Shown here piece by piece: positions 1 to 8,546 of a DNA stretch of 36,532 nucleotides; positions within the stretch are counted from its first letter, which is position 1; each line of letters starts with the position of its first letter. A program made the position numbers and the translations under genes. Source of the DNA: Nitrospirota bacterium (GTDB taxonomy: Bacteria > Nitrospirota > UBA9217); assembly GCA_035516965.1 (NCBI GenBank), contig DATIZR010000075.1, forward strand, positions 1 through 36,532, in the 5' to 3' direction. The notes beneath the pieces were generated by a model. It saw only the letters and a program-made list of their open reading frames with translations, did not search any database and was not told the DNA's origin.

Positions 1-78
1 CTGATGAAGTAGTCTGTCGGAAAAGCTCCCAGGCGGCAGCATGCCCGATCGCTCGGGAGAACGAGGAGAAGGGAAGCA

Positions 79-411
79 ATGGAACTGGTGATCAGTATTA
101 ACAAGGCTTCACAATCGATCACGATCGAAAATCCGTTTCGGCTCGATCTCGAGGGTATCCTGGAAGGGATCGAACGGCTCGCCTTGGACCAGGGAGCGTC
201 CGTGGAAGGACTCGATATTCGCGGCCTGCTGCCCTTGATGGTGAAGGGCATTGCGGGGTGCGAGGCCGGATGCCCGGCGGATGCCCAGCGTGTCGTGTCC
301 CGGGGATATGGCAACTTCGCCCTCCAGTACGTTGAGGGAGGGATCCTGACGGCAGCGGCGCCGACGGGTGACGGTAAGACGCTTTCGCTCAAGCTGTTCC
401 CGGACTTTTGA
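79..411 (+). CDS. Small protein of unknown function (110 aa)
   Basis: I do not recognise this family. The ATG is preceded by a purine-rich Shine-Dalgarno stretch (GAGGAGAAGGGA). No signal peptide or membrane segment is visible, so the product is probably cytosolic. Residues 54-75 hold two cysteines in a GCEAGCPADA context, which might bind a metal or form a disulfide. The second half (GYGNFALQYVEGGILTAAA) looks like beta strand. The next gene on the same strand, 80 bases on, is a REC-PilZ protein; co-transcription is possible but not shown. That this frame is coding rests on the good ribosome binding site and a composition like that of the neighbours; the minus-strand overlap looks like a shadow. 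Confidence 0.6.
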   Translation: MELVISINKASQSITIENPFRLDLEGILEGIERLALDQGASVEGLDIRGLLPLMVKGIAGCEAGCPADAQRVVSRGYGNFALQYVEGGILTAAAPTGDGKTLSLKLFPDF

Positions 412-493
412 ACGGGGGACCGGGAACATTTCGACCGGGGCAACCGTCTGATTTTTTCACCGGCCGGAGCGGTTCATCAAGGGGGTGACTTTC

Positions 494-1252
494 ATGGCGG
501 ATCAGCCGATCAGGGGAAGCGAACGCAGTGAGCGGGAAAAGAGCATCGCCGTCCTGGTCGACGGGTACGCCAAGGATCTGTTCGCGGCGGGCATGATGCT
601 CCAGCGGATGGACCACGACGTGTACATTGTGAGCAGCGCCGAGGAAGCGCTCAGGATCATCGATGCCGCCCTGCCCGCCCTGGTCGTGACCGAGCTGACG
701 CTCCCGCAGATGTCCGGACTCGAGCTCCTCATCCGCATCAAGCACGATCCCCGGACAAAGGCCGTTCCGGTGATCGTCCATACCTCGAGCGACGATGAAA
801 AGAAAAAAGAGCTTTGCCGGGTATCGGGCTGCTCTGCTTATCTGCGGAAGTGGGTCGACCCCGGAGTTCTGTACAGCGTGATCCAGGAGGCCACGGCGCC
901 GATACCGCGGCAGTTCATCCGTCTGCGGACGCTCCTGCCGGTCATGGTGGGAGGCCAGGCTGCCTCCGGCAACGCCGCTGGCACCGAATACGTGACAGAG
1001 CTTTCCGAGGCAGGCATCTTCGTCCGCACCCTTCATCCCCGACCGGTCAACGCCGTCCTGCCGGTCACGATCATTATTCGCACGATGCCGATCAAGCTGA
1101 AGGCTATGGTCGTGCACAGTGAGCCCCTGGTGCCCGGGCTCGCCGGGGAGCCGGGTATGGGCATGAAGTTTGTTGAGATCTCGACCACGGACCGTGAAGT
1201 GGTCAGAAACGTGATCAAGGGACAGATCCTGAAGGATATCACGGGGCCGTAG
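494..1252 (+). CDS. REC-PilZ protein with degenerate receiver domain
   Basis: A receiver-like domain (residues about 10-130) is followed by a PilZ domain (about 135-245), the family that binds cyclic di-GMP. The receiver is degenerate: the residue expected to be the phospho-accepting Asp is Glu67 (VVTELTLP), the N-terminal acidic pair is only partly kept (VDGYAKD), and the Lys (K119) is kept but followed by Trp instead of Pro. Aspartyl phosphorylation is therefore unlikely, and the Glu may mimic the phosphorylated state. The PilZ part keeps an RxxxR-type motif (RQFIR) and an ELSEAG segment corresponding to D/NxSxxG. I chose the ATG at 494 rather than the GTG nine bases earlier because AAGGGGGTG lies at good spacing before it. 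The product probably couples c-di-GMP to an output through protein contacts. Confidence 0.85.
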   Translation: MADQPIRGSERSEREKSIAVLVDGYAKDLFAAGMMLQRMDHDVYIVSSAEEALRIIDAALPALVVTELTLPQMSGLELLIRIKHDPRTKAVPVIVHTSSDDEKKKELCRVSGCSAYLRKWVDPGVLYSVIQEATAPIPRQFIRLRTLLPVMVGGQAASGNAAGTEYVTELSEAGIFVRTLHPRPVNAVLPVTIIIRTMPIKLKAMVVHSEPLVPGLAGEPGMGMKFVEISTTDREVVRNVIKGQILKDITGP

Positions 1253-1305
1253 GGAACCGGGCATCCGGGGAAAGCCCCGGGCCATGCCGGCAGAGGAGCC
1301 AGTTG

Positions 1306-1590
1306 ATGCCGTTGCAAGGAACAAACGGTATGTGCTGGTGACCGACAATGTTGACGGCCGGTTCGGAATATGGCATGTTCTACCAGACCATCGATCCGCA
1401 GCCGGTAAAATCACAACTGCCGATGATCATCGAGATCAACGGCAGGACGATTCGGCTCACGGCACTGGTCCTATACAGCTCCGCGCTGGAATCCAGTCTC
1501 TTCTCGGTGTCGTGCATGGGCATGATTCACAACTATCAGCCGAGATGACCAGGCGTTTATCAAGGCCTATATCCTCAGAGCAGGTGCAGG
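1306..1590 (+). pseudogene. Frameshifted PilZ-domain remnant, paralogue of the preceding gene
   Basis: Three reading-frame pieces in order match the PilZ half of the gene at 494-1252. YVLVTDN (around 1328-1350) corresponds to EYVTELS. SEYGMFYQTIDPQPV (from about 1363, frame of 1348) corresponds to SEAGIFVRTLHPRPV and runs on through VLYSS and CMGM, matching VVHSE and GMGM. After an early stop at 1546, the frame starting at 1538 gives SRDDQAFIKAYILR, matching STTDREVVRNVIKGQILK. At least two frameshifts are therefore needed to read it through, and the receiver domain is absent. I interpret it as a decayed tandem duplicate. A sequencing error at both places is possible but less likely. Confidence 0.65.
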
Positions 1591-1758
1591 GCGGCATACT
1601 TCGGCCAATCCGTTATGCGTGATAGAATCCACAGGCATCCGGCCCGGACAGGGGGGAGATAAAGTCATATCACAAATAAGAAGAAAGTATGATATAATAT
1701 TGGGTATTATAGCCGGGAGAGGTCTCCTGGAGAGACATTTCAGATACGGAGGGGCCAC

Positions 1759-2070
1759 ATGAAAAAAATATTTTTGTGTTCCGCGGTTCTGGTTCTGTTC
1801 GCGTTCAACGCCGAGGCTGCTACGGGCGGCGGCGACCGGCTTTTCACGCCGAAGGACGCCAAGCCGGTGTTCTTCAGCCATGAACAGCATGTGAGCGTGA
1901 AAGGCATGAAGTGCAGCGCCTGCCACTACCACACGTTTCAGATGTCTCAGGAATCTTACGCAATGAACATGGCAAAGATCACCAAGGGCGAATTCTGCGG
2001 GATCTGCCACAACGGAGAGCGTTCCTTTGATGTGAAGGACAAGGCAAATTGCGTCCGGTGTCATAAGTAA
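1759..2070 (+). CDS. c7-type triheme cytochrome, periplasmic
   Basis: The 103-residue product starts with a classical signal peptide (MKKIFLCSAVLVLFAFNAEA, cleavage near residue 20-21) and carries three CxxCH haem sites: CSACH, CGICH and CVRCH. Additional His residues (FFSHEQHV, HYHTF) can supply the sixth ligands. This is the layout of the cytochrome c7/c3 triheme family, small periplasmic electron carriers common in metal- and sulfur-respiring bacteria. The start follows GGAGGGG at good spacing. A TATAAT at 1693-1698 may be the -10 of its promoter. A strong terminator follows, so the gene is probably monocistronic. Haem attachment and maturation genes are not in the window. Confidence 0.92.
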   Translation: MKKIFLCSAVLVLFAFNAEAATGGGDRLFTPKDAKPVFFSHEQHVSVKGMKCSACHYHTFQMSQESYAMNMAKITKGEFCGICHNGERSFDVKDKANCVRCHK

Positions 2071-2099
2071 CGATTGCAGAAACTCACCATCACATCACT

Positions 2100-2133
2100 A
2101 AGCAGGTTCCCATCGCGGGACCTGCTTTTTTTG
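2100..2133 (+). terminator. Rho-independent terminator after the c7 cytochrome
   Basis: AAGCAGGT-CCC pairs with GGG-ACCTGCTT across a short loop, with a single unpaired T, followed by a run of seven T residues. It lies 30 bases after the cytochrome stop codon and before the convergent minus-strand gene. Confidence 0.9.
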
Positions 2134-2185
2134 GGAAAACTTCCGTTTCCGCTGTCAGCGGCCAGATGGCCCGGTACGGGACATC

Positions 2186-3082
2186 CTAGGCCGCAGCCTT
2201 CCGCATATAGATCGGAACGAATACGGTATCGCAGAACTCGCTGAAGGTCGTCCCGGTGCAACTTTCCGCTGAGCGCGGTGCAGAGATGCGCCCCTCATTG
2301 AAGGCCCGGCTCATCTCGATGTAGCGTCTGCTCACATCTTTTGAAAGTCCGGCGTTGACCAGCCTGCGCTCCGCCTCGACATACGAAAAAGCGACATAGC
2401 GAAGGTTTGGCTGACCAATCTTGATGCCGATGGTCATGGTGGCCTCGTTCAGGCTTATATCTCCCCAGCCGAGCAGATACCCTATCGAGGAACCGCTGAA
2501 ATCACGCTTCGCGAGCCGTTCCGCGGCAAATTCTGCGATGTCCTGTGCTGCGATCATGGGTATCTTGACATCCCCCCTGATCGCGCTCCCGTTGATCCCG
2601 CTGGACTTGATCAGCGCGATGCTCGTGAGCAGGTTTTCCATGAAATAGCCAGCCCGCAGATGCAACACGTTCAGACCCGTAATGCGATTCAGGCGCTCCT
2701 CCTGGTTGTGAAGCCCGACAATGGGTCCTGTCCCCTTAACGAGCTCGGCGCCCACACTCGACAGGTTCACGACGAAGGGGAGGCGGACGATCTCCGCGGC
2801 GCGGGCTATGCTGTTTCCCACGGCATCGGCATAGGTCAGGAAATCGTCGGACCTCCTTTGTGGCGGGATCAGCGCGAACAAGGCGTCCACGTCTTGAAAT
2901 GCCTTGACGAGGAATTGCGTGTCCAGGGCATCTCCAACCATTGCTTCAGCCTGCCTGCCCACCACACGCCGGAGGTCGTCTGCGGACCTTGCGATGAGCC
3001 TGACCTTTTCGCTGCTCTTCTGTTTCAGGATATCGGCGATCTTTCCGCCGACCTGCCCGGTTGCTCCCAAAATGGCAATCAC
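2186..3082 (-). CDS. NmrA-like NAD(P)-binding oxidoreductase
   Basis: The product begins VIAILGATGQVGGKIADIL, a Rossmann-fold nucleotide-binding motif (GATGQVG) typical of the NmrA/atypical short-chain dehydrogenase family, with ARSADDLRR as the likely cofactor-specificity region and a later NLSSVGA segment. At about 298 residues it has the normal family length. The start is a GTG at 3082, preceded by AGGAGTG at good spacing; the open frame extends upstream to 3208, but that stretch has no matching family sequence. The substrate cannot be told: relatives include quinone or NAD(P)H sensors and nucleotide-sugar-like enzymes. It is convergent with the cytochrome and divergent from clpS. Confidence 0.8.
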   Translation of the reverse strand: MIAILGATGQVGGKIADILKQKSSEKVRLIARSADDLRRVVGRQAEAMVGDALDTQFLVKAFQDVDALFALIPPQRRSDDFLTYADAVGNSIARAAEIVRLPFVVNLSSVGAELVKGTGPIVGLHNQEERLNRITGLNVLHLRAGYFMENLLTSIALIKSSGINGSAIRGDVKIPMIAAQDIAEFAAERLAKRDFSGSSIGYLLGWGDISLNEATMTIGIKIGQPNLRYVAFSYVEAERRLVNAGLSKDVSRRYIEMSRAFNEGRISAPRSAESCTGTTFSEFCDTVFVPIYMRKAAA

Positions 3083-3313
3083 GATACACTCCTTTCCGGA
3101 ACGATGCCTGAAAGGGTAGAACACTTTTTCACCTAAAAGGTAGCACCACGAGGCGCTGATGTCAAACCGCCTGGCGGGGAGGCAGGGCGGCCGACAGAGA
3201 GAAGACACAATACTCCCTCGGGAGGGATGCGGGTTGTTGACAAGTGACCGCCTTTTGATTTACAGTTCTTCAAGGATGCAGCATGAACGATGAGGGCACA
3301 GGGGTGGCTTGCG

Positions 3314-3592
3314 ATGACAGAGACGCTTCCGGAAACACTTCTCGGACGGAACACCACGACCGCCCCTCTCTACAAGGTCCTTCTCCACAACGACGACAGG
3401 AACAGCATGGACCATGTGGTCCGGGCATTGATGAAGGTATTCCGATATGACGAGCCGGAGGCGGTTCGCATCATGCTGGAAGCGCATCAAACCGGGCTTG
3501 CCCTGTGTGCCGTAGAGCCCTTCGAACAGGCCGAGTTCCACCGCGACCAGCTGGTCGCTCTGTCACTGACTGCGACCATTGAGCAGGAATAG
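3314..3592 (+). CDS. clpS: ClpS, adaptor of the ClpAP protease
   Basis: The core is the ClpS signature: PLYKVLLHNDDRNSMDHVV, then a helix ending in RIMLEAHQTG, then a conserved VEPFEQAE and a final helix. ClpS delivers substrates with N-terminal destabilising residues to ClpA for degradation (the N-end rule); the HNDD segment forms part of the degron pocket. The start at 3314 is chosen because AGGGG lies six to eight bases before it and the resulting N-terminal tail has the usual length; an in-frame ATG at 3290 would add eight residues. clpA, often the next gene, is not adjacent here. Confidence 0.9.
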   Translation: MTETLPETLLGRNTTTAPLYKVLLHNDDRNSMDHVVRALMKVFRYDEPEAVRIMLEAHQTGLALCAVEPFEQAEFHRDQLVALSLTATIEQE

Positions 3593-4107
3593 AAACGAGA
3601 GACCGAGGGCAAAGAAAAGGCAGGAACCGTGTATTGCCACGGCCCCTGACCTAGGGGGAACCCCTGGAAACAGCATCAGGGGTGGGGAAAAGCCCTAGGA
3701 TTCCTCGTTGCGGGGCGGTTCTCAAGCACGTTCAAGTCCGTTCAAGCCTTCCGGTTGCAATTACCTTCGTTATTCCGCTTCTGCACCGCGTACCTGCCGC
3801 CCCTCTGTTCAGGACTTAGTTCGAACGTAGCACTGGCAGCGCTCGTTGTCAAGGCAGCTTAACCCTATGCTCTCCGGGACGTTGCATGAAGGCGAATGGC
3901 GCTCCTCCCTTGGCTCTCCCGAAGAGGACTGAAGCGATTTTGCTGGAGAGGGACGAGAAAATTTGATAGTATCGTACCCGGCTTGGCCGTTATTCGCCGT
4001 TATTCGCGACGGAACGCCCGGGGATGGAGCCGGGGAACAAGAACAGCCTCTCAGGGTCGTTGATGATCGCAGCGCGACGGGGGATGTGGAGAAGGGGGAT
4101 GTCGAAC
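3593..4107. other. Intergenic region with short repeats, no gene recognised
   Basis: About 500 bases separate clpS from the cysteine-cluster gene. I see GC-rich imperfect inverted segments around 3645-3700 (CCTAGGGGG, CCCCTG, CAGGGG, CCCTAGG), a repeated GTTCAAG at about 3730-3745, and a near-tandem CCGTTATTCG at 3988-4008. Open frames on either strand have no recognisable family features. The folded GC-rich part just after clpS could act as a weak terminator, but no T-run follows. Confidence 0.4.
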
Positions 4108-4584
4108 ATGAACGCGTATTGTGAAGGGATCCGGTTCCAGTGCCAGGGTGACGGCAGATGCTGCATATCGCGCGGAAAGTACGGCTACGTGTACCTTTCA
4201 TTCAAGGACCGGCGGCGGCTCGCATCGCACTTCGGTATGACGACAACGGAATTTACCGTTCGATACACGGAAAAGGAGGACGGTCTGTTCCAGCTGAGAT
4301 ACACCGGTAGGGACTGTCCGTTCTTTCGCGACAACCGCTGCTCCGTTTACGAGGCCCGGCCCTGGCAGTGCAGAACATGGCCGTTCTGGCCTGAGAACCG
4401 GGACCGCTCGGTATGGGAACGCGAAGTTGTCTCCTTCTGCCCCGGCATCGGGAAGGGCAAATTCTATTCGGCCGTGGAAATAGAAGAGATCCTTGCAAAG
4501 AAGAGAGATGTAGATGGGGTCCTTGTGAAAAGCCGGGCGTCTTTGAAAAGAGCCTCAAAGAGCAGGCACATCTCCGGGAAATGA
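4108..4584 (+). CDS. YkgJ-type cysteine-cluster protein (UPF0153-like)
   Basis: The sequence has the YkgJ family pattern: an N-terminal C-x5-C-C group (FQCQGDGRCC), then CPFF-x3-RCSVYEARPWQCRTWPFW, and a later Cys (SFCPG). These cysteines are predicted to hold a zinc ion or an iron-sulfur cluster; the function of the family is unknown. At 158 residues it is of typical length, with a basic C-terminus rich in Lys and Arg. The ATG at 4108 has GAGAAGGGGG at suitable distance; another ATG at 4099 lies too close to that site. No partner gene is obvious. Confidence 0.8.
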   Translation: MNAYCEGIRFQCQGDGRCCISRGKYGYVYLSFKDRRRLASHFGMTTTEFTVRYTEKEDGLFQLRYTGRDCPFFRDNRCSVYEARPWQCRTWPFWPENRDRSVWEREVVSFCPGIGKGKFYSAVEIEEILAKKRDVDGVLVKSRASLKRASKSRHISGK

Positions 4585-4850
4585 CAGGTCAGCCGGAAAC
4601 CGTATCCCCTTCCCGGGAACCGGACCCTCCAATCCACAACACGCCGTGTAAAATCGTAACCGAACTATGCAGAGAGAATTATCGATTCCTTGCTGTTTGT
4701 AATTAGAATTTGACAGGGCGGATTCGGGGAGCTACTGTAAGTTCAGGATGCAGCCTGCGTTGCCGCCTGTTTCCGGAGAGGCGCAGCGCCGACCGTCGGA
4801 TTATCTCAAGGGGGCTCGGTACGTTGAGCCGAGGAAGGGAGGATATGCAT

Positions 4851-5294
4851 ATGCGTACGTCAATAACGGTAAGTCAGATCCTGAATGCAAAGGGCCATGA
4901 GTATTGGTATATGGGTCCTTCGGCCACCGCGTATGAAGCATTGGAGCACATGGCGGACAAGAATGTGGGTGCCCTGCTCGTGATGGAGGAAGGCAGGCTC
5001 GAGGGTGTCTTCTCAGAGCGCGACTACGCCCGGAAGGTGATCCTGAAGGGGAAATCATCGAAGAACACAAAGGTCGGCGACCTGATGACCAGGGAGCCCA
5101 TCACCATCACTCCGGACCAGTCCCTGCGGGAATGCATGGTGCTCATGACGAACAATCACATCCGGCACGTGCCTGTCGTGGACGGTGATACGGTCCTGGG
5201 CATCGTCAGCATCGGCGATGTCGTCAATACCATCATTGCGGAACAGGAAGCGACCATCGAGGACCTCGAGAGCTACATCACGGTCGGCTATTAA
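4851..5294 (+). CDS. CBS-domain pair protein
   Basis: The 147-residue product is essentially two CBS domains: residues about 8-65 (TAYEALEHMADKNVGALLV, GVFSERDYARKVIL) and about 75-135 (VGDLMTREPITITPDQSL, HVPVVDGDTVLGIVSIGDVV). CBS pairs bind adenine nucleotides and act as energy or ion sensors on a partner protein. Both carry the S-x-x-D nucleotide-ribose motif (SERD, SIGD). I place the start at the ATG at 4851, eight bases after GGGAGG; the ATG at 4845 is too close, and the frame upstream is not CBS-like. The gene stands alone, so the partner is unknown. Confidence 0.88.
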   Translation: MRTSITVSQILNAKGHEYWYMGPSATAYEALEHMADKNVGALLVMEEGRLEGVFSERDYARKVILKGKSSKNTKVGDLMTREPITITPDQSLRECMVLMTNNHIRHVPVVDGDTVLGIVSIGDVVNTIIAEQEATIEDLESYITVGY

Positions 5295-5691
5295 GCGGAC
5301 TTGTCCGGCTGAACAGGACATGGGCGGTTCCTGAGGCGTGCCTGCCACAGGGACCGCGAATTCTTTGCTGCGCCTTTCTCCTCCCTCCGGAATCCCGGCC
5401 ACAGTACCGCCGCATCTCCCCCTCGGCATGAACCGCCTCCAGGCAACCGTCTTTGTCAGCGCGAAATACCGTACGCGCCACTCCCGTGGCATTTCCGTCT
5501 CGAGTGCTCCCGGACGACGGCCGGAGTGCGGATAACAGAAGCCGGAAAATTGCACTTGAAAGGCGACATGAATCTGATACAATGAAACCCCAGGGTTCTA
5601 GAAACCCGGGACCGGAGCGCCGGACCAAGGCGGGCACGAGCCCGCCGGAGTAGAGGCGCCGACCGCACGCCGGGATGGGGAGGAACGGATC
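5295..5691. other. Intergenic region, no gene recognised
   Basis: Open frames on both strands here are Arg/Pro/Ser-rich and look like shadows of GC-rich DNA. The only structure I noticed is an imperfect palindrome around GGGTTCTAGAAACCC at about 5592-5606. A good ribosome binding site for the next gene (GGGGAGG) lies at the right end. Confidence 0.4.
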
Positions 5692-6192
5692 ATGGAAGGC
5701 CATGCCATGCCGCAGGAAAAAAAGCTGATGCTGCACGGAGTGCTCGCCGGCGCGCTGCCCCCCATAGTTTTTCTCGCCGTTGTCCTCGCCTTTGCGCACC
5801 AGAGGCAAGGCCTGATCATGCTCGTGGCCGGGCTGGCAGCCTCGACGCTGCTTCTGGGAGCGGTCATGGGAGCGTATCAGGCCCTCGGGTCCGTCCTTTC
5901 CCTCATCATCGGGATCGCCGGCGGCATCGCCCTCGTCCTCCTGTACGGCGCGATTCTTCAGCACCGGGACCTGACCGGCCGGGGATGGCTGTTCATCGCC
6001 TGCTGGGCGCTGGTCTCGGCACTGGCGGAATACTGGGGCGTTCTGCGCGCGGCGCGCAAGACCGCGGAGAAATATCCCGAAATCGAAAAGGGGAGGGTCG
6101 TGCGCATCCTCCTTTACGGGAATGCCGCTGCCGCTATCGGTTCCCTCATCGTCATGGTCTATCTCACCGTCATTGCGAAGGTCATCAGTTGA
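5692..6192 (+). CDS. Multi-pass membrane protein of unknown function
   Basis: The 166-residue product has about four to five hydrophobic segments: roughly residues 14-33, 38-60, 66-85, 98-115 and 144-163. A charged cytosolic-looking stretch (RAARKTAEKYPEIEKGR) sits between the last two. I do not recognise the family. The start at 5692 has GGGGAGG eight bases upstream; a second ATG at 5707 is possible. It is followed 83 bases later by another small gene of unknown role, with no sign of translational coupling. Confidence 0.7.
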   Translation: MEGHAMPQEKKLMLHGVLAGALPPIVFLAVVLAFAHQRQGLIMLVAGLAASTLLLGAVMGAYQALGSVLSLIIGIAGGIALVLLYGAILQHRDLTGRGWLFIACWALVSALAEYWGVLRAARKTAEKYPEIEKGRVVRILLYGNAAAAIGSLIVMVYLTVIAKVIS

Positions 6193-6275
6193 TGGAACAA
6201 CGTTCCGGAAATCCCCGTCCCTCGCGCGAGACACCCTGATCGTCATTGGCGCGACGACGGCCTGCGTGACCGGGC

Positions 6276-6530
6276 ATGACAGATGTTCGCATCGAAATCG
6301 GATCCTATTCGGGATACAGGGGTGAGGAGAGCCCGCGGGTCTTCTTTGCGCACGGCAAGAAGATCACGGTCACCTGCATTCTCAGGATGTGGGTCGCGGA
6401 GGAGGAGTCGGGCCGCAGGCGCAGGCGTTTCTTCCGGGTGGAGGGCGGCGACGGCTTCACCCACACCCTGTACTACGACGAAGAGACCCAGGAGTGGTTC
6501 TGCCGCGAATTTGAACGGAACGCGACATGA
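6276..6530 (+). CDS. Small hypothetical protein (84 aa)
   Basis: I do not recognise the family. The product is soluble, with alternating hydrophobic and charged residues suggesting a small beta-rich fold (VRIEIGSYSGYRG, KKITVTCILRMWV, THTLYYDEETQEWFC) and a basic RRRRRFF stretch in the middle. Two Cys residues are far apart. No strong Shine-Dalgarno sequence is visible before the ATG, which lowers confidence. It ends six bases before the stop codon of the convergent pyrophosphatase gene, so the two transcripts would overlap. Confidence 0.5.
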   Translation: MTDVRIEIGSYSGYRGEESPRVFFAHGKKITVTCILRMWVAEEESGRRRRRFFRVEGGDGFTHTLYYDEETQEWFCREFERNAT

Positions 6531-6536
6531 CTTGGA

Positions 6537-8198
6537 TCATCTGCCCGGATGGCCCATGCTCAGCACTTGCCCGATGGCCGGAATAAAATCCTTCTTGCGG
6601 GACATGACGCGGTAGACGGTGCAGGTATCGTTCACGACCTTCACGCTGAAGGCCTTTTCCACGATCCAGGTTTCACCCCGGAGCAGGATGCGTTCCTGCC
6701 CTTTGCCAAGGGGGTTCAAGACCAGGAGCACCGTCAGGTCGTAGTTGTTCGCCAGACGCAGCCGTTCCAGCTCCCCGACGAGCTCTCGCTCCCGGCTGTC
6801 GATCTCCGCGCAGTCCAGGGACATCATCTGGCTCACCCCCAGCTTTTTCCCGCCGATCAGGAACTCCTTGAAGTCCGCCGCGACGAGCTCCGTCGCTGTC
6901 TTGTCCTCGAGATTGATGCTGGCATGGAGCAGTTCCTTGGCGAAGGCGGGAATGTCGACCCCCGCTTCTTCGGCCAGACGCTGTGCCGCAGTGCGGTCCC
7001 GCTCGGTGGTCGTGGAAAGGGTCAGGAGCAGCGTATCAGAAAGGATGCCCGAGAGCAGGAGGCCAGCGATCTCGCGCGGGATGTGCGTCTGGTACAGGAA
7101 CATGATCCCGGCTACTACCGTGCAGGTGCTGCCAACCGGGTCGTTGTAGACATAGATCGGGGCTGTCGTGGAGATGTCGCCCACCCGGTGGTGGTCGATG
7201 ATTTCGAGGATCTCGGCCTCCTCGATGCCGTCCACGGCCTGGGACAGCTCGTTGTGGTCCACGAGGATCGCCATTCTCCTGACCGGCTTCAGGAGGTCCG
7301 TGCGCGTGATGAAGCCGATTAGGCGGTTGTCGCTGTCCACGACGACGACGGAGCGGTATTCCGACTCCACGATCTTCGTCCTCACTTCCGCGATGGGAGT
7401 GTAGAGCCCGACGGTGGGGCAGGTGGCCGTCATGATGGACGAGACCGGTTCGGACATGGTCATGAACTGGACCGTGGCAAAGGCCGGATGGGGCGATGAG
7501 ATCAAGAGCACGTTTTTTTCGCCGGCGGCCATGATCACTTCACTGGAGATCGGGGCGCTGTCGGTCACGATCACGGCCGAGCAGCTCATGCGGATGAGCT
7601 CCAACTGCACGTCGTTCTGGTCGCCGACCACAACCACGTCGCCGGGCCGCACGCGGTTCAGCATGGTCCCTCGCTGCATGGCCGCGATAAGGACCCGGCC
7701 GGTCAGGACGGTCAGTTGCCTGGCATTGCTGATCACGCGGCCGTTCAAGGTTGTAAGCAGGATGTCGAGTTCAATGGGCGCCTTCGACAGGTCGGCGAAT
7801 CCGACGCTGTCCATGTAGTGGCGGGCGATGTCCTTCAGGCCCACGACGCCAGCCAGCCTTCCGGCGTCGTCCGCTACGGGCACGGAACGGACGCCCTGCT
7901 CGCGCATCAGCTGCGCGAGAACCTGAACAGAGTCGCGGACGCCTACGGCGATCGGGCGCTTGAGGTTCAGGTCGCTCACGGTGGCGACGAGGCTCTCGAT
8001 CTCGACCGGCGCCGGCACGCCGAACCTCTGGAGCACGAATTCGCTTTCATGGTTCAGCTTTCCCGCCCGCACCGGCGTGAACACGAACCGTTTGTCCGTG
8101 ACGCTTTTGAAGTAGGCATAGGCAATTGCGGAACAGACGGAGTCCGTATCGGGGTTGGTGTGGCCGGTGACAAAGACCGTTTTCGTCCCCTCGTTCAT
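6537..8198 (-). CDS. ppaC: Manganese-dependent inorganic pyrophosphatase with CBS and DRTGG domains
   Basis: This is a 553-residue DHH-family pyrophosphatase that hydrolyses pyrophosphate to phosphate with Mn2+ (or Co2+). The N-terminus carries GHTNPDTDSVCSA. A regulatory insert follows with a CBS domain (about 65-130), a DRTGG domain (about 165-245) and a second CBS domain (about 250-300, FITRTDLL). The DHH core then resumes (VDHNE, IDHHRVGD), and the DHHA2 domain forms the C-terminal 200 residues. In CBS-containing relatives adenine nucleotides tune activity, and AMP or ADP commonly inhibit. The ATG at 8198 follows GAGGAGACC. This enzyme lies just outside the integrated element but depends on the metal that element transports. 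Confidence 0.92.
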   Translation of the reverse strand: MNEGTKTVFVTGHTNPDTDSVCSAIAYAYFKSVTDKRFVFTPVRAGKLNHESEFVLQRFGVPAPVEIESLVATVSDLNLKRPIAVGVRDSVQVLAQLMREQGVRSVPVADDAGRLAGVVGLKDIARHYMDSVGFADLSKAPIELDILLTTLNGRVISNARQLTVLTGRVLIAAMQRGTMLNRVRPGDVVVVGDQNDVQLELIRMSCSAVIVTDSAPISSEVIMAAGEKNVLLISSPHPAFATVQFMTMSEPVSSIMTATCPTVGLYTPIAEVRTKIVESEYRSVVVVDSDNRLIGFITRTDLLKPVRRMAILVDHNELSQAVDGIEEAEILEIIDHHRVGDISTTAPIYVYNDPVGSTCTVVAGIMFLYQTHIPREIAGLLLSGILSDTLLLTLSTTTERDRTAAQRLAEEAGVDIPAFAKELLHASINLEDKTATELVAADFKEFLIGGKKLGVSQMMSLDCAEIDSRERELVGELERLRLANNYDLTVLLVLNPLGKGQERILLRGETWIVEKAFSVKVVNDTCTVYRVMSRKKDFIPAIGQVLSMGHPGR

Positions 8199-8322
8199 GC
8201 TGATCAGGTCTCCTCTCGTTGAATTCCTCTTCAGTATTACTGAGCATGAGAGCTGATGTCAAGCATATTTGTCTGCGCGCGGCGCAGGCCGAGAACTGCC
8301 CGTGAAATCACGATTTTTGCCC

Positions 8323-8351
8323 TTGACACCCATTCCGGTTTTGTATATAGT
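8323..8351 (+). promoter_or_regulatory. Sigma-70 promoter for the tRNA-Gln/tRNA-Glu genes
   Basis: TTGACA at 8323-8328, a 17-base spacer and TATAGT at 8346-8351 form a near-consensus promoter, with the tRNA-Gln 5' end 19 bases after the -10. It probably drives both tRNAs. Confidence 0.75.
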
Positions 8352-8369
8352 GCTAGCTCTGTTTACGAC

Positions 8370-8443
8370 TGGGGGATCGTCCAGTGGTAGGACGACAGGC
8401 TCTGAACCTGTTTACGGGGGTTCGAATCCTCCTCCCCCAACCA
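8370..8443 (+). tRNA. tRNA-Gln (anticodon CTG)
   Basis: The acceptor stem TGGGGGA pairs with TCCCCCA (8433-8439). The anticodon stem ACAGG/CCTGT holds the loop CTCTGAA with anticodon CTG at 8402-8404. A T-arm with GGTTCGAATCC is present. The discriminator A and an encoded CCA follow at 8440-8443. Confidence 0.97.
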
Positions 8444-8546
8444 GACAATCAGAGACGTGCGGCGAGAGGGGAGACTCGAGAGGAATATCCTGTTTCACGG
8501 GAGGCTCTCGTTACTCGTCACTTGTCCCTCGTCACTTTCCCTATAT

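Noticed and set aside
389-1414. Minus-strand open frame of 341 codons
   Set aside because: It is antisense to a clear REC-PilZ gene, is rich in Arg, His and Asp, and has no family motif: a shadow of GC-rich coding DNA.
5585-5610. Palindrome around GGGTTCTAGAAACCC as operator or terminator
   Set aside because: The stem is short, there is no T-run, and there is no clear promoter next to it.
5278-6246. Minus-strand open frame of 322 codons
   Set aside because: It covers an intergenic region and the antisense of a membrane protein gene; the composition is low-complexity Arg/Gly/Asp-rich, and no ribosome binding site or motif is seen.
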